From an uncultured bacterium (lineage in GTDB: Bacteria > Bacillota > Clostridia > Christensenellales > Pumilibacteraceae): DNA of 8,815 bases. The stretch is taken from the NCBI GenBank assembly GCA_949747725.1, contig CATKFJ010000177.1:1-8815 (forward strand), written 5' to 3'. The notes under the pieces were generated by a model. That model was not told the origin of the DNA, ran no database searches, and saw only the letters and a program-made list of their open reading frames with translations. Within the stretch, counting starts at the first letter, position 1. The number at the start of each line of letters is the position of its first letter. The position numbers were made by a program, and so were the translations under genes. Positions 1 to 6,321 of the stretch are shown piece after piece.

Positions 1-87
1 ACCGACAGGAGGGTACACAGAAGTACATGACCGAGGGCGGGGCGACGGCTAACGCACTATTGCGCGATGCATACGCGGCTGAAATAA
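1..87 (-). repeat. Partial intergenic palindrome-family element after rpmJ
   Basis: No start of rpsM (S13), the gene expected after rpmJ, can be found in these bases. Instead the plus strand holds GACAGGAGG at 4-12 and CATGACC at 26-32. The same two blocks, in the same order and at similar spacing, form the centre of the rpsQ-rplN palindrome (8271-8278 and 8291-8297). Bases about 44-77 also resemble about 298-333 in the infA-rpmJ gap. I read this as one arm and the centre of a related non-coding element, with the rest outside the window. A short hairpin (GTAC at 13-16 and 23-26) lies at the centre. Relatedness is judged by eye and the left boundary is unknown. Confidence 0.4.
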
Positions 88-204
88 TTAGCCTTGACGC
101 TGCTTATGGCTCGGATTCTTACTGCAAATAACCATTACTTTGCCGTGACGGCGAATGACTTTGCATTTATCGCACATGGGTTTTACAGACGATCTTACTT
201 TCAT
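88..204 (-). CDS. rpmJ: 50S ribosomal protein L36 (zinc-binding type)
   Basis: L36 is the small zinc-ribbon protein of the large ribosomal subunit. The 38-residue product starts [15 protein letters not shown] and ends HKQRQG, as in the family, whose usual length is 37-38. The zinc ligands are all present: Cys11, Cys14, Cys27 and His33, so this is the zinc-binding (C+) form. The start is fixed by AAGGAGA at 209-215, five bases upstream of the ATG. The stop is TAA. It follows infA, as in Bacillota alpha operons, but the gap is 130 bases and holds a 32-base repeat 17 bases upstream of the start codon. rpsM would be expected next but does not begin within the remaining 87 bases. Confidence 0.96.
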   Translation of the reverse strand: MKVRSSVKPMCDKCKVIRRHGKVMVICSKNPSHKQRQG

Positions 205-220
205 GATTTCTCCTTGTATC

Positions 221-252
221 AATTCGGAATTCGGAATTGTGAATTCGGAATT
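221..252. repeat. 32-base AATTCGG-unit repeat, copy 1 (upstream of rpmJ)
   Basis: Two overlapping AATTCGGAATT units (221-238), the dinucleotide GT, then GAATTCGGAATT. It differs from the copy upstream of rpmD at one base out of 32, and both are preceded on the plus strand by GTATC. It lies 17 bases upstream of the rpmJ start codon, just before its ribosome binding site, so it would be transcribed as part of the leader. It contains EcoRI-type GAATTC palindromes but no coding signal. Confidence 0.85.
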
Positions 253-268
253 AAGGTTATATATTTTA

Positions 269-338
269 GTGAGTAGGTTGTTGCATAGTTGCGTTGCAAC
301 GGCTGACGCGCTGGTTCGTGACGCATATACGCGCTCAC
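269..338 (-). repeat. Palindrome-like element between infA and rpmJ
   Basis: The outer ends GTGAG (269-273) and CTCAC (334-338) are complementary, and the right end overlaps the infA stop codon. Inside, GTTGCA (279-284) pairs with TGCAAC (295-300). Bases about 298-333 resemble the element at the left edge of the window. With the repeat at 221-252 this fills the 130-base gap. No open reading frame with coding character is seen. The fold is weaker than in the two larger palindromes, so the element call is tentative. Confidence 0.35.
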
Positions 339-556
339 GATTTGCTGCGGAATGTTATTATGCCTTTGGTAATGTCGTACGGCGATATCGCTACTTTGAC
401 TCTGTCGCCCAACAACACCTTAATGTAATTGACGCGCATTTTGCCGGCTATAGTGCAAAGCACCATTGCACCGTTATCGAGTCTGACTTTGAACTTCGTA
501 CCGGGTAAGCACTCTTCTACAGTGCCTTCCGTTTCGATATTGTCACTTTTCGGCAT
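335..556 (-). CDS. infA: Translation initiation factor IF-1
   Basis: IF-1 binds the A site of the 30S subunit during initiation. The 73-residue product is a single S1/OB-fold domain with the family landmarks in order: [23 protein letters not shown] (about 7-29), the [18 protein letters not shown] core (about 38-55), then [13 protein letters not shown] near the end. The family length is 71-73. The start is set by AGGAGG at 561-566, four bases from the ATG and inside the end of the upstream KOW gene, which overlaps infA by 14 bases, so the two are probably translationally coupled. The stop is TGA. The residue after Met is Pro rather than the common Ala. Confidence 0.97.
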   Translation of the reverse strand: MPKSDNIETEGTVEECLPGTKFKVRLDNGAMVLCTIAGKMRVNYIKVLLGDRVKVAISPYDITKGIITFRSKS

Positions 557-797
557 ACAACCTCCTGTCCGAATTGAATTGTTTTATGCGCTTTTTCAGC
601 GCTGCGTTTGTCGGGTTTTCTATACCGCTTTGGTCGGCTACCCGTAAATGCCTTTTGCGTTTGAGCTTGGGGTTTTCCACTCCGCGCGACTTGCCGTCCG
701 CTATAAGAACAAAATCTTTGCCTGCCTCGGCTACTACTACGAACGGTTTATCTGCGTCGTGCCCCTTCAGACTGATAACTATATCACCGATCTGCAT
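543..797 (-). CDS. KOW-domain RNA-binding protein (L14e/L6e/L27e-like)
   Basis: This 84-residue protein opens with [19 protein letters not shown], a KOW-type motif like that of the archaeal/eukaryotic ribosomal L14e family. It continues with [15 protein letters not shown] and a basic stretch [11 protein letters not shown] at about 43-53. Small KOW proteins of this kind are known between map and infA in Bacillota (for example the Bacillus gene in the same position) and are annotated only as putative RNA-binding proteins. A role at the ribosome is inference from fold and place. The start has GAGGAG at 808-813, ten bases from the ATG, inside the loop of a 6-bp inverted repeat. It starts 32 bases after map ends and overlaps infA by 14 bases. 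Confidence 0.9.
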   Translation of the reverse strand: MQIGDIVISLKGHDADKPFVVVAEAGKDFVLIADGKSRGVENPKLKRKRHLRVADQSGIENPTNAALKKRIKQFNSDRRLYAEK

Positions 798-800
798 GTT

Positions 801-819
801 TCACATACTCCTCATGTGA
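801..819 (-). promoter_or_regulatory. Small hairpin carrying the KOW gene's Shine-Dalgarno in its loop
   Basis: TCACAT (801-806) and ATGTGA (814-819) are perfectly complementary. On the minus strand the seven-base loop is GAGGAGT, which contains the ribosome binding site of the KOW gene. The stem is seen in the sequence. Any effect on translation is inference, and a 6-bp AT-rich stem is only marginally stable. Confidence 0.35.
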
Positions 820-829
820 CGTATCGACA

Positions 830-1570
830 CTACAGCGTTAATATCTCCGGCTCGCCGTCCGTAACGATAACCGTGTTTTCGTAATGCGCCGCGTTGCTTC
901 TATCCGCCGAACGCACCGTCCAACCGTGGCGTTCCACATACAGGCGCCAATCTCCGGGCGGTATCATCGGCTCGATACATATGCACATGCCGTTTTTAAG
1001 CGGCGCGCCCGTATGTTTTTTGCCGTAGTTGGGGACTTCGGGCGGCTCGTGCATTTTATGTCCTATGCCGTGACCCGTAAGCGCCCGTACCACACCGTAA
1101 CCGTTAAGCTCGCTGTAAAGCTGCACCGCGCTCGAGATATCGCCGACGCGGTTACCCGCTTTGGCATACTCAAGTCCGGCAAAGAACGCCGCTTCAGCCG
1201 CGTTTATCAGCTTTAAATCTTCCGCCGCGACGTTGCCGACCGCAAACGTGCGCGCGGCATCGCCTTGATATCCGTTTAAAAGTGCGGTAATGTCAACAGA
1301 CACTATATCGCCGTCTTTGACCGTTCTGAGCGACGGTATCCCGTGAACGACTACCTCGTTTACCGATATACACGACGCATTGGGATAACCTTCGAACCCT
1401 TTGCTCGACGGTATCGCACCGTAGCTGCGTATGACTTCCTCTACTATCGCGTCGATCTCGAGCGTCGTCACGCCGGGCTTGACGAACTTTTCCGCAGCGT
1501 CGAGCGCGGCTTTTACTACGCGGCTCGCCGCGCGCATCCCCTCGCGTTCGCTATCGGTCTTGACTATCAT
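830..1570 (-). CDS. map: Type I methionine aminopeptidase
   Basis: It removes the initiator methionine from new proteins as they leave the ribosome. The 246-residue length fits the short bacterial type Ia form with no N-terminal extension. All expected residues are present. The five metal ligands are Asp93 (SVDITALLNGYQGD), Asp104, His167 (GHGIGH), Glu200 (IEPM) and Glu231 (HYENTV). The two substrate-site histidines are His76 (VVHGIP) and His174 (MHEPPEVPNY). These match the E. coli ligands with a shift of three to four residues. The ATG overlaps the adk stop (ATGA). A GAGGCGG stretch inside the end of adk serves as a modest ribosome binding site. The gene ends in TAG. The adk-map pairing is standard for Bacillota. 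Confidence 0.97.
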   Translation of the reverse strand: MIVKTDSEREGMRAASRVVKAALDAAEKFVKPGVTTLEIDAIVEEVIRSYGAIPSSKGFEGYPNASCISVNEVVVHGIPSLRTVKDGDIVSVDITALLNGYQGDAARTFAVGNVAAEDLKLINAAEAAFFAGLEYAKAGNRVGDISSAVQLYSELNGYGVVRALTGHGIGHKMHEPPEVPNYGKKHTGAPLKNGMCICIEPMIPPGDWRLYVERHGWTVRSADRSNAAHYENTVIVTDGEPEILTL

Positions 1571-2184
1571 TTAAGCGCCGCCTCGATCGCTTTGTTTACG
1601 TCATCGATCGCCTGCATGCCGTCGATGTTCTTGAGCAAGCCTTTGCTCTTGTAGTAATCGACAAGCGGTGCGGTATTCTCGGCATAGACCTTTAAGCGAT
1701 TTTCCACGACTTCGCGCTTGTCGTCGTCGCGGACGATAAGCGTGTCGCCGCACTCCTTGCACTTGCCGTCGGGCGCTGCCTGCGCGCTGGTCGAATAACC
1801 GCACTTAGGGCAAACCCTACGGCTCGCCATTCTGTCGGCAAGCTTGTCGAGGTCTGTTTCAAGGTTCAACGCTACGTCTATATCGACTATCTTGCCGAGC
1901 GCGTCAGCCTGTGCCTTAGTGCGCGGAAAGCCGTCGAGAAGAAAGCCTTTTTTACAGTCGGGTTGCTCTATCCTGTCTTTCAACAGCGCAACCACCAATT
2001 CGTCGGGAACGAGCTTGCCTGCGTCCATGAACGCTTTGGCTTGCTTGCCCAGCTCCGTTCCGTCGGCAATGTTCTTTCGAAGTATATCGCCTGTGGAAAC
2101 GTGCGGAATGTCGTGTGTTTTGCATATGATCGCCGCTTGCGTGCCTTTGCCGCTGCCGGGGGCGCCCATTATCAGTAATTTCAT
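1567..2184 (-). CDS. adk: Adenylate kinase, zinc-binding LID type
   Basis: It interconverts ATP + AMP and 2 ADP in the cytoplasm. The P-loop GAPGSGKGT is at residues 7-15, the AMP-side motif LLDGFPRT at 82-89, and the LID arginines are in SRRV (122-123) and VRDDD (152). The LID carries four cysteines, Cys125/Cys128 (CPKC) and Cys142/Cys145 (CKEC), the structural zinc site of Gram-positive adenylate kinases. At 205 residues it is about ten shorter than the usual 214-217, the loss being in the segment between the two Cys pairs and at the C-terminus. The ribosome binding site is GAGGT at 2193-2197. A single AATTCGGAATT unit lies just upstream. The TGA stop overlaps the map start by four bases. 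Confidence 0.97.
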   Translation of the reverse strand: MKLLIMGAPGSGKGTQAAIICKTHDIPHVSTGDILRKNIADGTELGKQAKAFMDAGKLVPDELVVALLKDRIEQPDCKKGFLLDGFPRTKAQADALGKIVDIDVALNLETDLDKLADRMASRRVCPKCGYSTSAQAAPDGKCKECGDTLIVRDDDKREVVENRLKVYAENTAPLVDYYKSKGLLKNIDGMQAIDDVNKAIEAALK

Positions 2185-2203
2185 TTGACAAGACCTCGAG
2201 GGA

Positions 2204-2214
2204 AATTCGGAATT
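2204..2214. repeat. Single AATTCGGAATT unit upstream of adk
   Basis: One 11-base unit of the repeat found as 32-base copies elsewhere in the window. It sits 19 bases upstream of the adk start codon, again next to the ribosome binding site. It is short enough that chance is possible, but its position matches the copies upstream of rpmJ and rpmD. The rest of the 75-base secY-adk gap shows nothing I can name. Confidence 0.5.
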
Positions 2215-2259
2215 ATCGGTGAAAGTAGTTTAAATGCCGCAGTGAAACGCTTGACGCGG

Positions 2260-3558
2260 TTATTTAAGAAAGCCCTTGTACTGCTTCATCATGAGTTGAC
2301 TCTGCAACTGCTTGTTGAACTCGAGCGCAACCGATACGACAATGAGCATACCTGTTGCCGAGAACGCATTGACGAGCGTCGCGTCGTCGAGTACCGCCGC
2401 AAACACGACGGACGGAACAAGCGCTATGAACGCCAAGAATATCGCGCCGAAAAGCGTAAGCCGTTTGGATATTCTCGAAAGGTACTCGGTAGTCGGCTTG
2501 CCGGGGCGTATGCCGTTTATAAAGCCGCCGTACTGCTGAATGTTACGCGAGATATCCTCGGGATTGAACTCGATCTGTGCATAGAAATACGAGAAGAACA
2601 GTATCAGTAACGCTACGAGTATGGAATATATCCACGTTCCTGCGCCCAACCACGTCATCCACCACGCGTAAAAACCGCTGTTGGGTGCGACAAGCTGTGC
2701 TATCATTTGCGGAAAAGTTATGAGCGCCGTCGCGAAAATGATGGGCATAACACCGCTTGCATTGAGCTTGACGGGAATGAACGTGCTTTGTCCGCCGTAC
2801 TGCTTTCTGCCTTTTATCTGCTTTGCGTACTGCACGGGCACGCGGCGTTCCGCGCTGTCCACGAATACGATTAGCATAAATACCGCAACGACCATGATAA
2901 CGAAACCGATAAGCTCCCATATCGCCATTTGATCGCCGCCGAACGCCTCTTGGAACTTTGCTATGATAGCAAGTCCGGCAGAAGCGATAATACCTACAAA
3001 TATAAGCAAGCTTATGCCGTTACCGATACCGTAATCGGTAATGCGCTCGCCTAACCACATCGTGAGCATAGAACCCATGACCATGAGCACTACTACAAAC
3101 ATAGCAACAACCCATGTCTGCGTCATCGGTCCGAACACGTTCGTAGCCAACGCGCCGCCTCTTGCATAAGACACCGTAACGCCTATCGACTGCGCAAGCG
3201 CGAGCACTATCGTTATATACCGCGTGATCTGCGTGATCTTGCGCTTACCGTCGTCGCCTTGCTTTTGGTATTCCTGAAGCCGAGGGATCGCAACCGTTAG
3301 AAGCTGCAAAATAATGGACGCGTTGATATACGGCGTGATACCGATAGCAAACAACGCTCCGTTCTGAAGCGCGCTACCCGTAATACCGTTCAACAGACCC
3401 AAAAGCCCATCGGCGGAATTACCGGCATACGCAACGGGGTTTATCCCCGGAATAGGTATCCAGCAACCCAAACGGTAAATAAAGAGAAGCGCAAGCGTGA
3501 TGAGTATCTTCGTGCGCACATCTTTATTTTTGAAAGCGTTTTTTAGCGTTTCAAACAT
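2260..3558 (-). CDS. secY: Protein translocase channel subunit SecY
   Basis: SecY forms the membrane channel of the Sec translocon, with SecE and SecG. The 432-residue product has the usual bacterial length and about ten hydrophobic segments. Family landmarks in order: plug region after IPIPGIN (35-40), FAIGITPYINASII (70-83), DYGIGNGISLLIF (175-187), the cytoplasmic loop with SAERRVPVQYAKQ (235-247), SGVMPIIFA (268-276), ISRNIQQYGGFINGIRPGKPT (336-356) and the C-terminal YKGFLK. Arginine 351 lies in the conserved RPGKPT loop where SecA and the ribosome dock. The ATG follows the rplO TAA with no gap, and AGAGGT at the end of rplO is the ribosome binding site. The stop is TAA. Confidence 0.98.
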   Translation of the reverse strand: MFETLKNAFKNKDVRTKILITLALLFIYRLGCWIPIPGINPVAYAGNSADGLLGLLNGITGSALQNGALFAIGITPYINASIILQLLTVAIPRLQEYQKQGDDGKRKITQITRYITIVLALAQSIGVTVSYARGGALATNVFGPMTQTWVVAMFVVVLMVMGSMLTMWLGERITDYGIGNGISLLIFVGIIASAGLAIIAKFQEAFGGDQMAIWELIGFVIMVVAVFMLIVFVDSAERRVPVQYAKQIKGRKQYGGQSTFIPVKLNASGVMPIIFATALITFPQMIAQLVAPNSGFYAWWMTWLGAGTWIYSILVALLILFFSYFYAQIEFNPEDISRNIQQYGGFINGIRPGKPTTEYLSRISKRLTLFGAIFLAFIALVPSVVFAAVLDDATLVNAFSATGMLIVVSVALEFNKQLQSQLMMKQYKGFLK

Positions 3559-4002
3559 TTAAATGACCTCTGCCGTGCCGCCCGCTTTTTCGATCTTCTC
3601 TTTTGCGGAAGCCGTGAATTTAGCCGCTTTAACGGTCAATTTTTTGGTAAGCTCGCCGTCGCCGAGTACTTTAAGTCCGTACTCTTCGACTTTTTTAACA
3701 ATACCTGCCTCAACCAAAAGCTTAAGGTCGACAACCGTCCCGTCATCGAACATGTTAAGCTTGTCTACGTTGATAACGGTAAATTCCTTTTGGAACTTAT
3801 TGTTAAAACCGCGCTTGGGAAGTCTGCGCATAAGCGTTATCTGACCGCCCTCGAATCCGGGACGAACGCCGCCGCCGCTGCGCGCCCATTGACCTTTATG
3901 ACCCTTACCGGACGTTTTGCCCAGTCCCGAGCCGATACCGCGACCCAAACGCTTGGCTTTGGTGCGCGAGCCGTCAGCCGGCATAAGTGCATGCATTTTC
4001 AT
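3559..4002 (-). CDS. rplO: 50S ribosomal protein L15
   Basis: L15 is a late-assembling large-subunit protein that threads into 23S rRNA. The 147-residue product begins [20 protein letters not shown], matching the usual MKLHELKPAEGSRK opening. It continues with the glycine-rich arm [20 protein letters not shown], then GFEGGQ and RLPKRGF, and ends in the globular C-terminal half. I placed the start at 4002 because GGAGG at 4010-4014 lies seven bases upstream. A start 11 codons earlier would run into rpmD and adds residues not seen in the family. The gap to rpmD is two bases, and secY follows directly after the TAA. Confidence 0.97.
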   Translation of the reverse strand: MKMHALMPADGSRTKAKRLGRGIGSGLGKTSGKGHKGQWARSGGGVRPGFEGGQITLMRRLPKRGFNNKFQKEFTVINVDKLNMFDDGTVVDLKLLVEAGIVKKVEEYGLKVLGDGELTKKLTVKAAKFTASAKEKIEKAGGTAEVI

Positions 4003-4004
4003 AG

Positions 4005-4208
4005 TTAAGCCTCCGTGACAGTGACCAAATGGCACACCGTTCTTATCATACCGCGCATTGCGGGAGTGTCGTCGACCGTCACCGTTTGGTGAAGTTTTTT
4101 AAGCCCCAGCGCCTCGACCGTGCGCTGTTGCTTGACCAAGCGTCCCGCAGTGCTCTTAACAAGCGTAACGTTCAGCTTTTTGGTTTGATTTTCAGCTTTC
4201 TTTGCCAT
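4005..4208 (-). CDS. rpmD: 50S ribosomal protein L30
   Basis: L30 is a small large-subunit protein. The 67-residue product carries the family pattern: [13 protein letters not shown] (12-24), [13 protein letters not shown] (31-43) and [18 protein letters not shown] (47-64). It is about seven residues longer than the common 59-60 because of the N-terminal [11 protein letters not shown]. The start at 4208 is supported by GGAG at 4216-4219, seven bases upstream. A longer reading frame to 4307 exists only because the AATTCGG repeat is open in this frame. The gap from rpsE is 240 bases instead of the usual few tens. A promoter-like sequence in that gap could add transcription to rpmD-rplO-secY. Confidence 0.96.
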   Translation of the reverse strand: MAKKAENQTKKLNVTLVKSTAGRLVKQQRTVEALGLKKLHQTVTVDDTPAMRGMIRTVCHLVTVTEA

Positions 4209-4211
4209 TTC

Positions 4212-4224
4212 GATACTCCGTATC
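4212..4224 (-). promoter_or_regulatory. Mini-hairpin across the rpmD Shine-Dalgarno
   Basis: On the minus strand GATAC and GTATC pair across a three-base loop GGA, which with the next G is the GGAG ribosome binding site of rpmD. It lies directly next to the 32-base repeat. The stem is only five bases and may be chance. Confidence 0.25.
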
Positions 4225-4256
4225 AATTCGGAATTCGGAATTATGAATTCGGAATT
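4225..4256. repeat. 32-base AATTCGG-unit repeat, copy 3 (upstream of rpmD)
   Basis: Two overlapping AATTCGGAATT units, the dinucleotide AT, then GAATTCGGAATT. It matches the copy upstream of rpmJ at 31 of 32 bases, and its distance to the start codon (17 bases, here to rpmD) is the same. Translated, such repeats give spurious NSEF/IPNSE-like peptides that falsely extend the rpmD frame upstream. Confidence 0.85.
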
Positions 4257-4271
4257 ATTTGTTGATTTTAT

Positions 4272-4300
4272 AGTATAGTATATCGCGCCAAAGTAGGCAA
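4272..4300 (-). promoter_or_regulatory. Candidate sigma-A promoter upstream of rpmD
   Basis: On the minus strand a -35-like TTGCCT (4295-4300) is followed after 17 bases by TATACT (4272-4277), one mismatch from TATAAT. A second TATACT overlaps it at 4277-4282 and a TATAAA-like run follows. Transcription would start near 4265 and its leader would include the 32-base repeat. The -35 overlaps the end of the palindromic element at 4298-4447. Hexamers this short need experimental proof. Confidence 0.4.
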
Positions 4301-4447
4301 CGAGCAATGCGGCGTAAGTGTATTGCGTTAACGTTTTCGTTCGGATATAAGGCGCAGCGACGCAGTCGTAGCAGCGCTACGTCAAGAAGCTGCAACGCAA
4401 TATACGTCGAAAACGATAGCAAGACCTTGCGCAAGCATTGTAAGTTG
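4298..4447. repeat. Long palindromic element in the rpsE-rpmD gap
   Basis: Four nested complementary pairs share one axis near base 4373: CAAC/CAATGC at 4298-4310 with GCATTG/GTTG at 4435-4447, CGTTTTCG (4332-4339) with CGAAAACG (4408-4415), GCAGC (4354-4358) with GCTGC (4389-4393), and CGTAGC (4367-4372) with GCTACG (4376-4381). The arms are therefore inverted copies of each other over about 150 bases, and the element begins one base after the rpsE stop codon. A competing pair, TATTGCGTT (4321-4329) with AACGCAATA (4394-4402), is off the axis. No coding frame is credible. It resembles a miniature inverted-repeat element; the class is inference. Confidence 0.65.
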
Positions 4448-4448
4448 A

Positions 4449-4970
4449 CTACATTATTTCTTCGACGGTTTTGCCGCGCAACGCCGCTACTTCATCCAGC
4501 GTTCTCAAGCCTTCGAGCGCTTTCATTGTAGCTTTTACAACGTTGATAGGGTTACGCGAGCCGTAGCACTTGGTCGTGATGTTGTTGATGCCGCAAAGCT
4601 CCAACACCGCACGTACGCTACCGCCGGCGATAACGCCCTTACCTTCGGGAGCCGGACGAAGCAATACCTTGCTGCAAGAAAACTCACCGACTGTTTCGTG
4701 CGGAATAGCCGTGCCGTTAAGCGATATCTTTTTCATATCGCGACGCGCTGCCTGCTCCGCCTTTTTGATCGCTTCGGGAACTTCGGTGGCTTTGCCCATG
4801 CCGATACCCACTCTGCCATTGCCGTCGCCGGCAACAACAAGCGCCGCAAAGCTGCTGTTTCTTCCGCCTTTAACGACCTTGCTGACTCTGCGAGTGGTAA
4901 CGAGCTTAGTCTTAATGCCGTCGTCAACCACGTCTTTATCTCTTTTCTTTCTGAAATCTTCGCGTGCCAT
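4449..4970 (-). CDS. rpsE: 30S ribosomal protein S5
   Basis: S5 sits at the mRNA entry side of the 30S subunit and affects decoding accuracy. The 173-residue product has the N-terminal double-stranded RNA-binding fold (about 20-85) with RVSKVVKGGRNSSFAALVV (28-46) and GDGNGRVGIGMGKATEVPEA (48-67). The C-terminal domain has GKGVIAGGSVRAVLELCGI (110-128), YGSRNPINVVKAT (136-148) and ALRGKTVEEI at the end. The length is usual for the family. GGAGTG at 4975-4980 is the ribosome binding site, and it overlaps the rplR stop (TAGGAGTG). Its own stop is TAG. A palindromic element starts one base later, which separates rpsE from rpmD. Confidence 0.98.
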   Translation of the reverse strand: MAREDFRKKRDKDVVDDGIKTKLVTTRRVSKVVKGGRNSSFAALVVAGDGNGRVGIGMGKATEVPEAIKKAEQAARRDMKKISLNGTAIPHETVGEFSCSKVLLRPAPEGKGVIAGGSVRAVLELCGINNITTKCYGSRNPINVVKATMKALEGLRTLDEVAALRGKTVEEIM

Positions 4971-4979
4971 GATTCACTC

Positions 4980-5342
4980 CTAAAATTTAAGACCCGCAGC
5001 GCGTGCCGCGTCTGCAAGAGCTTTGACTCTGCCTGTGTAAAGGTAGCCGCCGCGATCGAATACAACCTCGGTTATGCCTGCCTTTTTTGCCTTGGCGGCA
5101 ACGTCGCTACCGACAAATTCCGCCTGCTGCGTTTTGGTCTTGCCGCCGAGATCGGCGCCCTTGACAAGCGTGCTGCTGCTGCAAAGCGTTACGCCCTTAA
5201 CGTCGTCGATGACCTGAGCATAGATATGGCTGGTCGAACGGTAGACGGCAAGTCTGGGACGTGCGGCAGTGCCTTTAATATCGTGGCGCAAGCGCGCGTG
5301 ACGCTTGGCGCGAACTTTATTTTTATCGATCTTCTTAATCAT
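4980..5342 (-). CDS. rplR: 50S ribosomal protein L18
   Basis: L18 binds 5S rRNA with L5 in the central protuberance. The 120-residue product has the basic N-terminal arm [19 protein letters not shown], then [24 protein letters not shown] (24-47). The C-terminal half holds [22 protein letters not shown], ending AAGLKF as in the family. Its ribosome binding site AGGAG (5351-5355) overlaps the rplF stop codon, eight bases from the ATG. The stop is TAG at the usual C-terminus, evidence that amber is a normal stop here. Confidence 0.98.
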   Translation of the reverse strand: MIKKIDKNKVRAKRHARLRHDIKGTAARPRLAVYRSTSHIYAQVIDDVKGVTLCSSSTLVKGADLGGKTKTQQAEFVGSDVAAKAKKAGITEVVFDRGGYLYTGRVKALADAARAAGLKF

Positions 5343-5353
5343 TTGCCATTCTC

Positions 5354-5899
5354 CTATTTCTTGCCTGCGGTCTTAGCCTCTTTGCGGAGGACCTTCTCGG
5401 TGCTGTAATGCAAACCGTAGCCGTGATACGGCTCGACCGGACGCTTGGCTTTGATCTGTGCCGCAACCTCGCCGACAAATTCCTTGCTGATACCGCTGAC
5501 GACTATCGTAAGCGGGTCGGGACACGTAATGGTGATACCCTCGGGAATCGTATACTCGACGGGCTTGCTGTAACCGATATTCATAACAAGCTTATTGCCC
5601 GTAACTGCGCATTTGTAACCGACGCCGGCAACAATGAGCGTTTTGGTAAACGGGTTTTGCACTCCGGCTACCATGTTGGCGATAAGCTGACGGTATAAGC
5701 CGTGATACGCACGGGTCTGCTTATTCTCGTTATTACGAGTGACGTTTACCACATTGGCGTCGACAACAACATTGATGTCGGGGCTGACGATCTCTTGTTT
5801 AAGCTCGCCGAGCTTGCCCTTGACCGTTACTACGCCGTTTTCAAACGTTACGGTAACCCCTGCCGGAACGTCGATATGTTTTCTGCCTATTCTCGACAT
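5354..5899 (-). CDS. rplF: 50S ribosomal protein L6
   Basis: L6 binds 23S rRNA near the factor-binding site. The 181-residue product begins [15 protein letters not shown], the family opening. It carries [18 protein letters not shown] (about 69-86) in the first domain, and GVGYK, GYSKPV and [15 protein letters not shown] in the second. The start is at 5899 because AGGAGG (5907-5912) lies seven bases upstream. A start six codons further out has no family support and would overlap the rpsH stop. One oddity: after EPY the usual KGKGIRY-type motif reads HGYGLHY. The stop is TAG. Confidence 0.97.
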   Translation of the reverse strand: MSRIGRKHIDVPAGVTVTFENGVVTVKGKLGELKQEIVSPDINVVVDANVVNVTRNNENKQTRAYHGLYRQLIANMVAGVQNPFTKTLIVAGVGYKCAVTGNKLVMNIGYSKPVEYTIPEGITITCPDPLTIVVSGISKEFVGEVAAQIKAKRPVEPYHGYGLHYSTEKVLRKEAKTAGKK

Positions 5900-5910
5900 T
5901 GTACGACCTC

Positions 5911-6306
5911 CTACCACACGTAGGCAAGCACTTCGCCGCCTACTTTAAGTTCGCGCGCTTTCTTATCGGTCATGACGCCGCGCGAAGTGGAAATAATCGC
6001 AATTCCGTAGCCGCCGAGAACACGGGGCAGGTTGTCGCACCCGCAGTACACACGCAGACCGGGCTTGGAAATACGTTTAAGATTGGTAATGGCGTTCTTA
6101 TTGCCGCTGTACTTGAGCACAACTTTAATGTTGTTGTGTCCGTTTTCCTCAACGACTTCGCTCGATGCCACAAAGCCTTCGTTAACGAGAATGTCTACGA
6201 TAGACTTCTTCATTTTGGACGTAGGTATCGATACGGTTTCGTGACGCGCCGTTATAGCGTTGCGGATTCTTGTGAGCAAGTCCGCGATAGGATCTGTTGT
6301 AACCAT
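5911..6306 (-). CDS. rpsH: 30S ribosomal protein S8
   Basis: S8 is a primary 16S rRNA binder and, in E. coli, the translational repressor of this operon. The 131-residue product opens with [15 protein letters not shown] and has [14 protein letters not shown] (27-40), then [12 protein letters not shown] (76-87). The C-terminal RNA-binding loop [19 protein letters not shown] follows, and the protein ends [10 protein letters not shown] strong AAGGAGGAGG (6314-6323) lies upstream. The stop is TAG inside the rplF ribosome binding site. I did not find an obvious S8-type repressor site in the window. Confidence 0.98.
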   Translation of the reverse strand: MVTTDPIADLLTRIRNAITARHETVSIPTSKMKKSIVDILVNEGFVASSEVVEENGHNNIKVVLKYSGNKNAITNLKRISKPGLRVYCGCDNLPRVLGGYGIAIISTSRGVMTDKKARELKVGGEVLAYVW

Positions 6307-6321
6307 AAGTATACCTCCTCC

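Noticed and set aside
155..508. 117-codon plus-strand frame over rpmJ and infA
   Set aside because: It crosses the AATTCGG repeat and runs antisense to both genes. Its similarity to the left-edge element (third-position-like changes at 44-77 against 298-333) is better explained by related non-coding repeats.
2185..2610. Plus-strand frame opposite the secY 3' end
   Set aside because: It is antisense to secY, and its Arg/Glu-rich composition reflects the opposite strand rather than a protein family.
4003..4035. Extended start for rplO, 11 codons upstream
   Set aside because: The extension overlaps the end of rpmD and does not match L15, while the ATG at 4000-4002 has GGAGG at the right distance.
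4209..4307. N-terminal extension of the rpmD frame up to 4307
   Set aside because: The added residues are a translation of the AATTCGG repeat and the AT-rich spacer. The ATG at 4206-4208 has its own ribosome binding site and gives a normal L30.
4698..5408. 236-codon plus-strand reading frame opposite rpsE and rplR
   Set aside because: It is antisense to two certain ribosomal protein genes, lacks a ribosome binding site and resembles no family I recognise. Long antisense frames follow from the codon use of the real genes.
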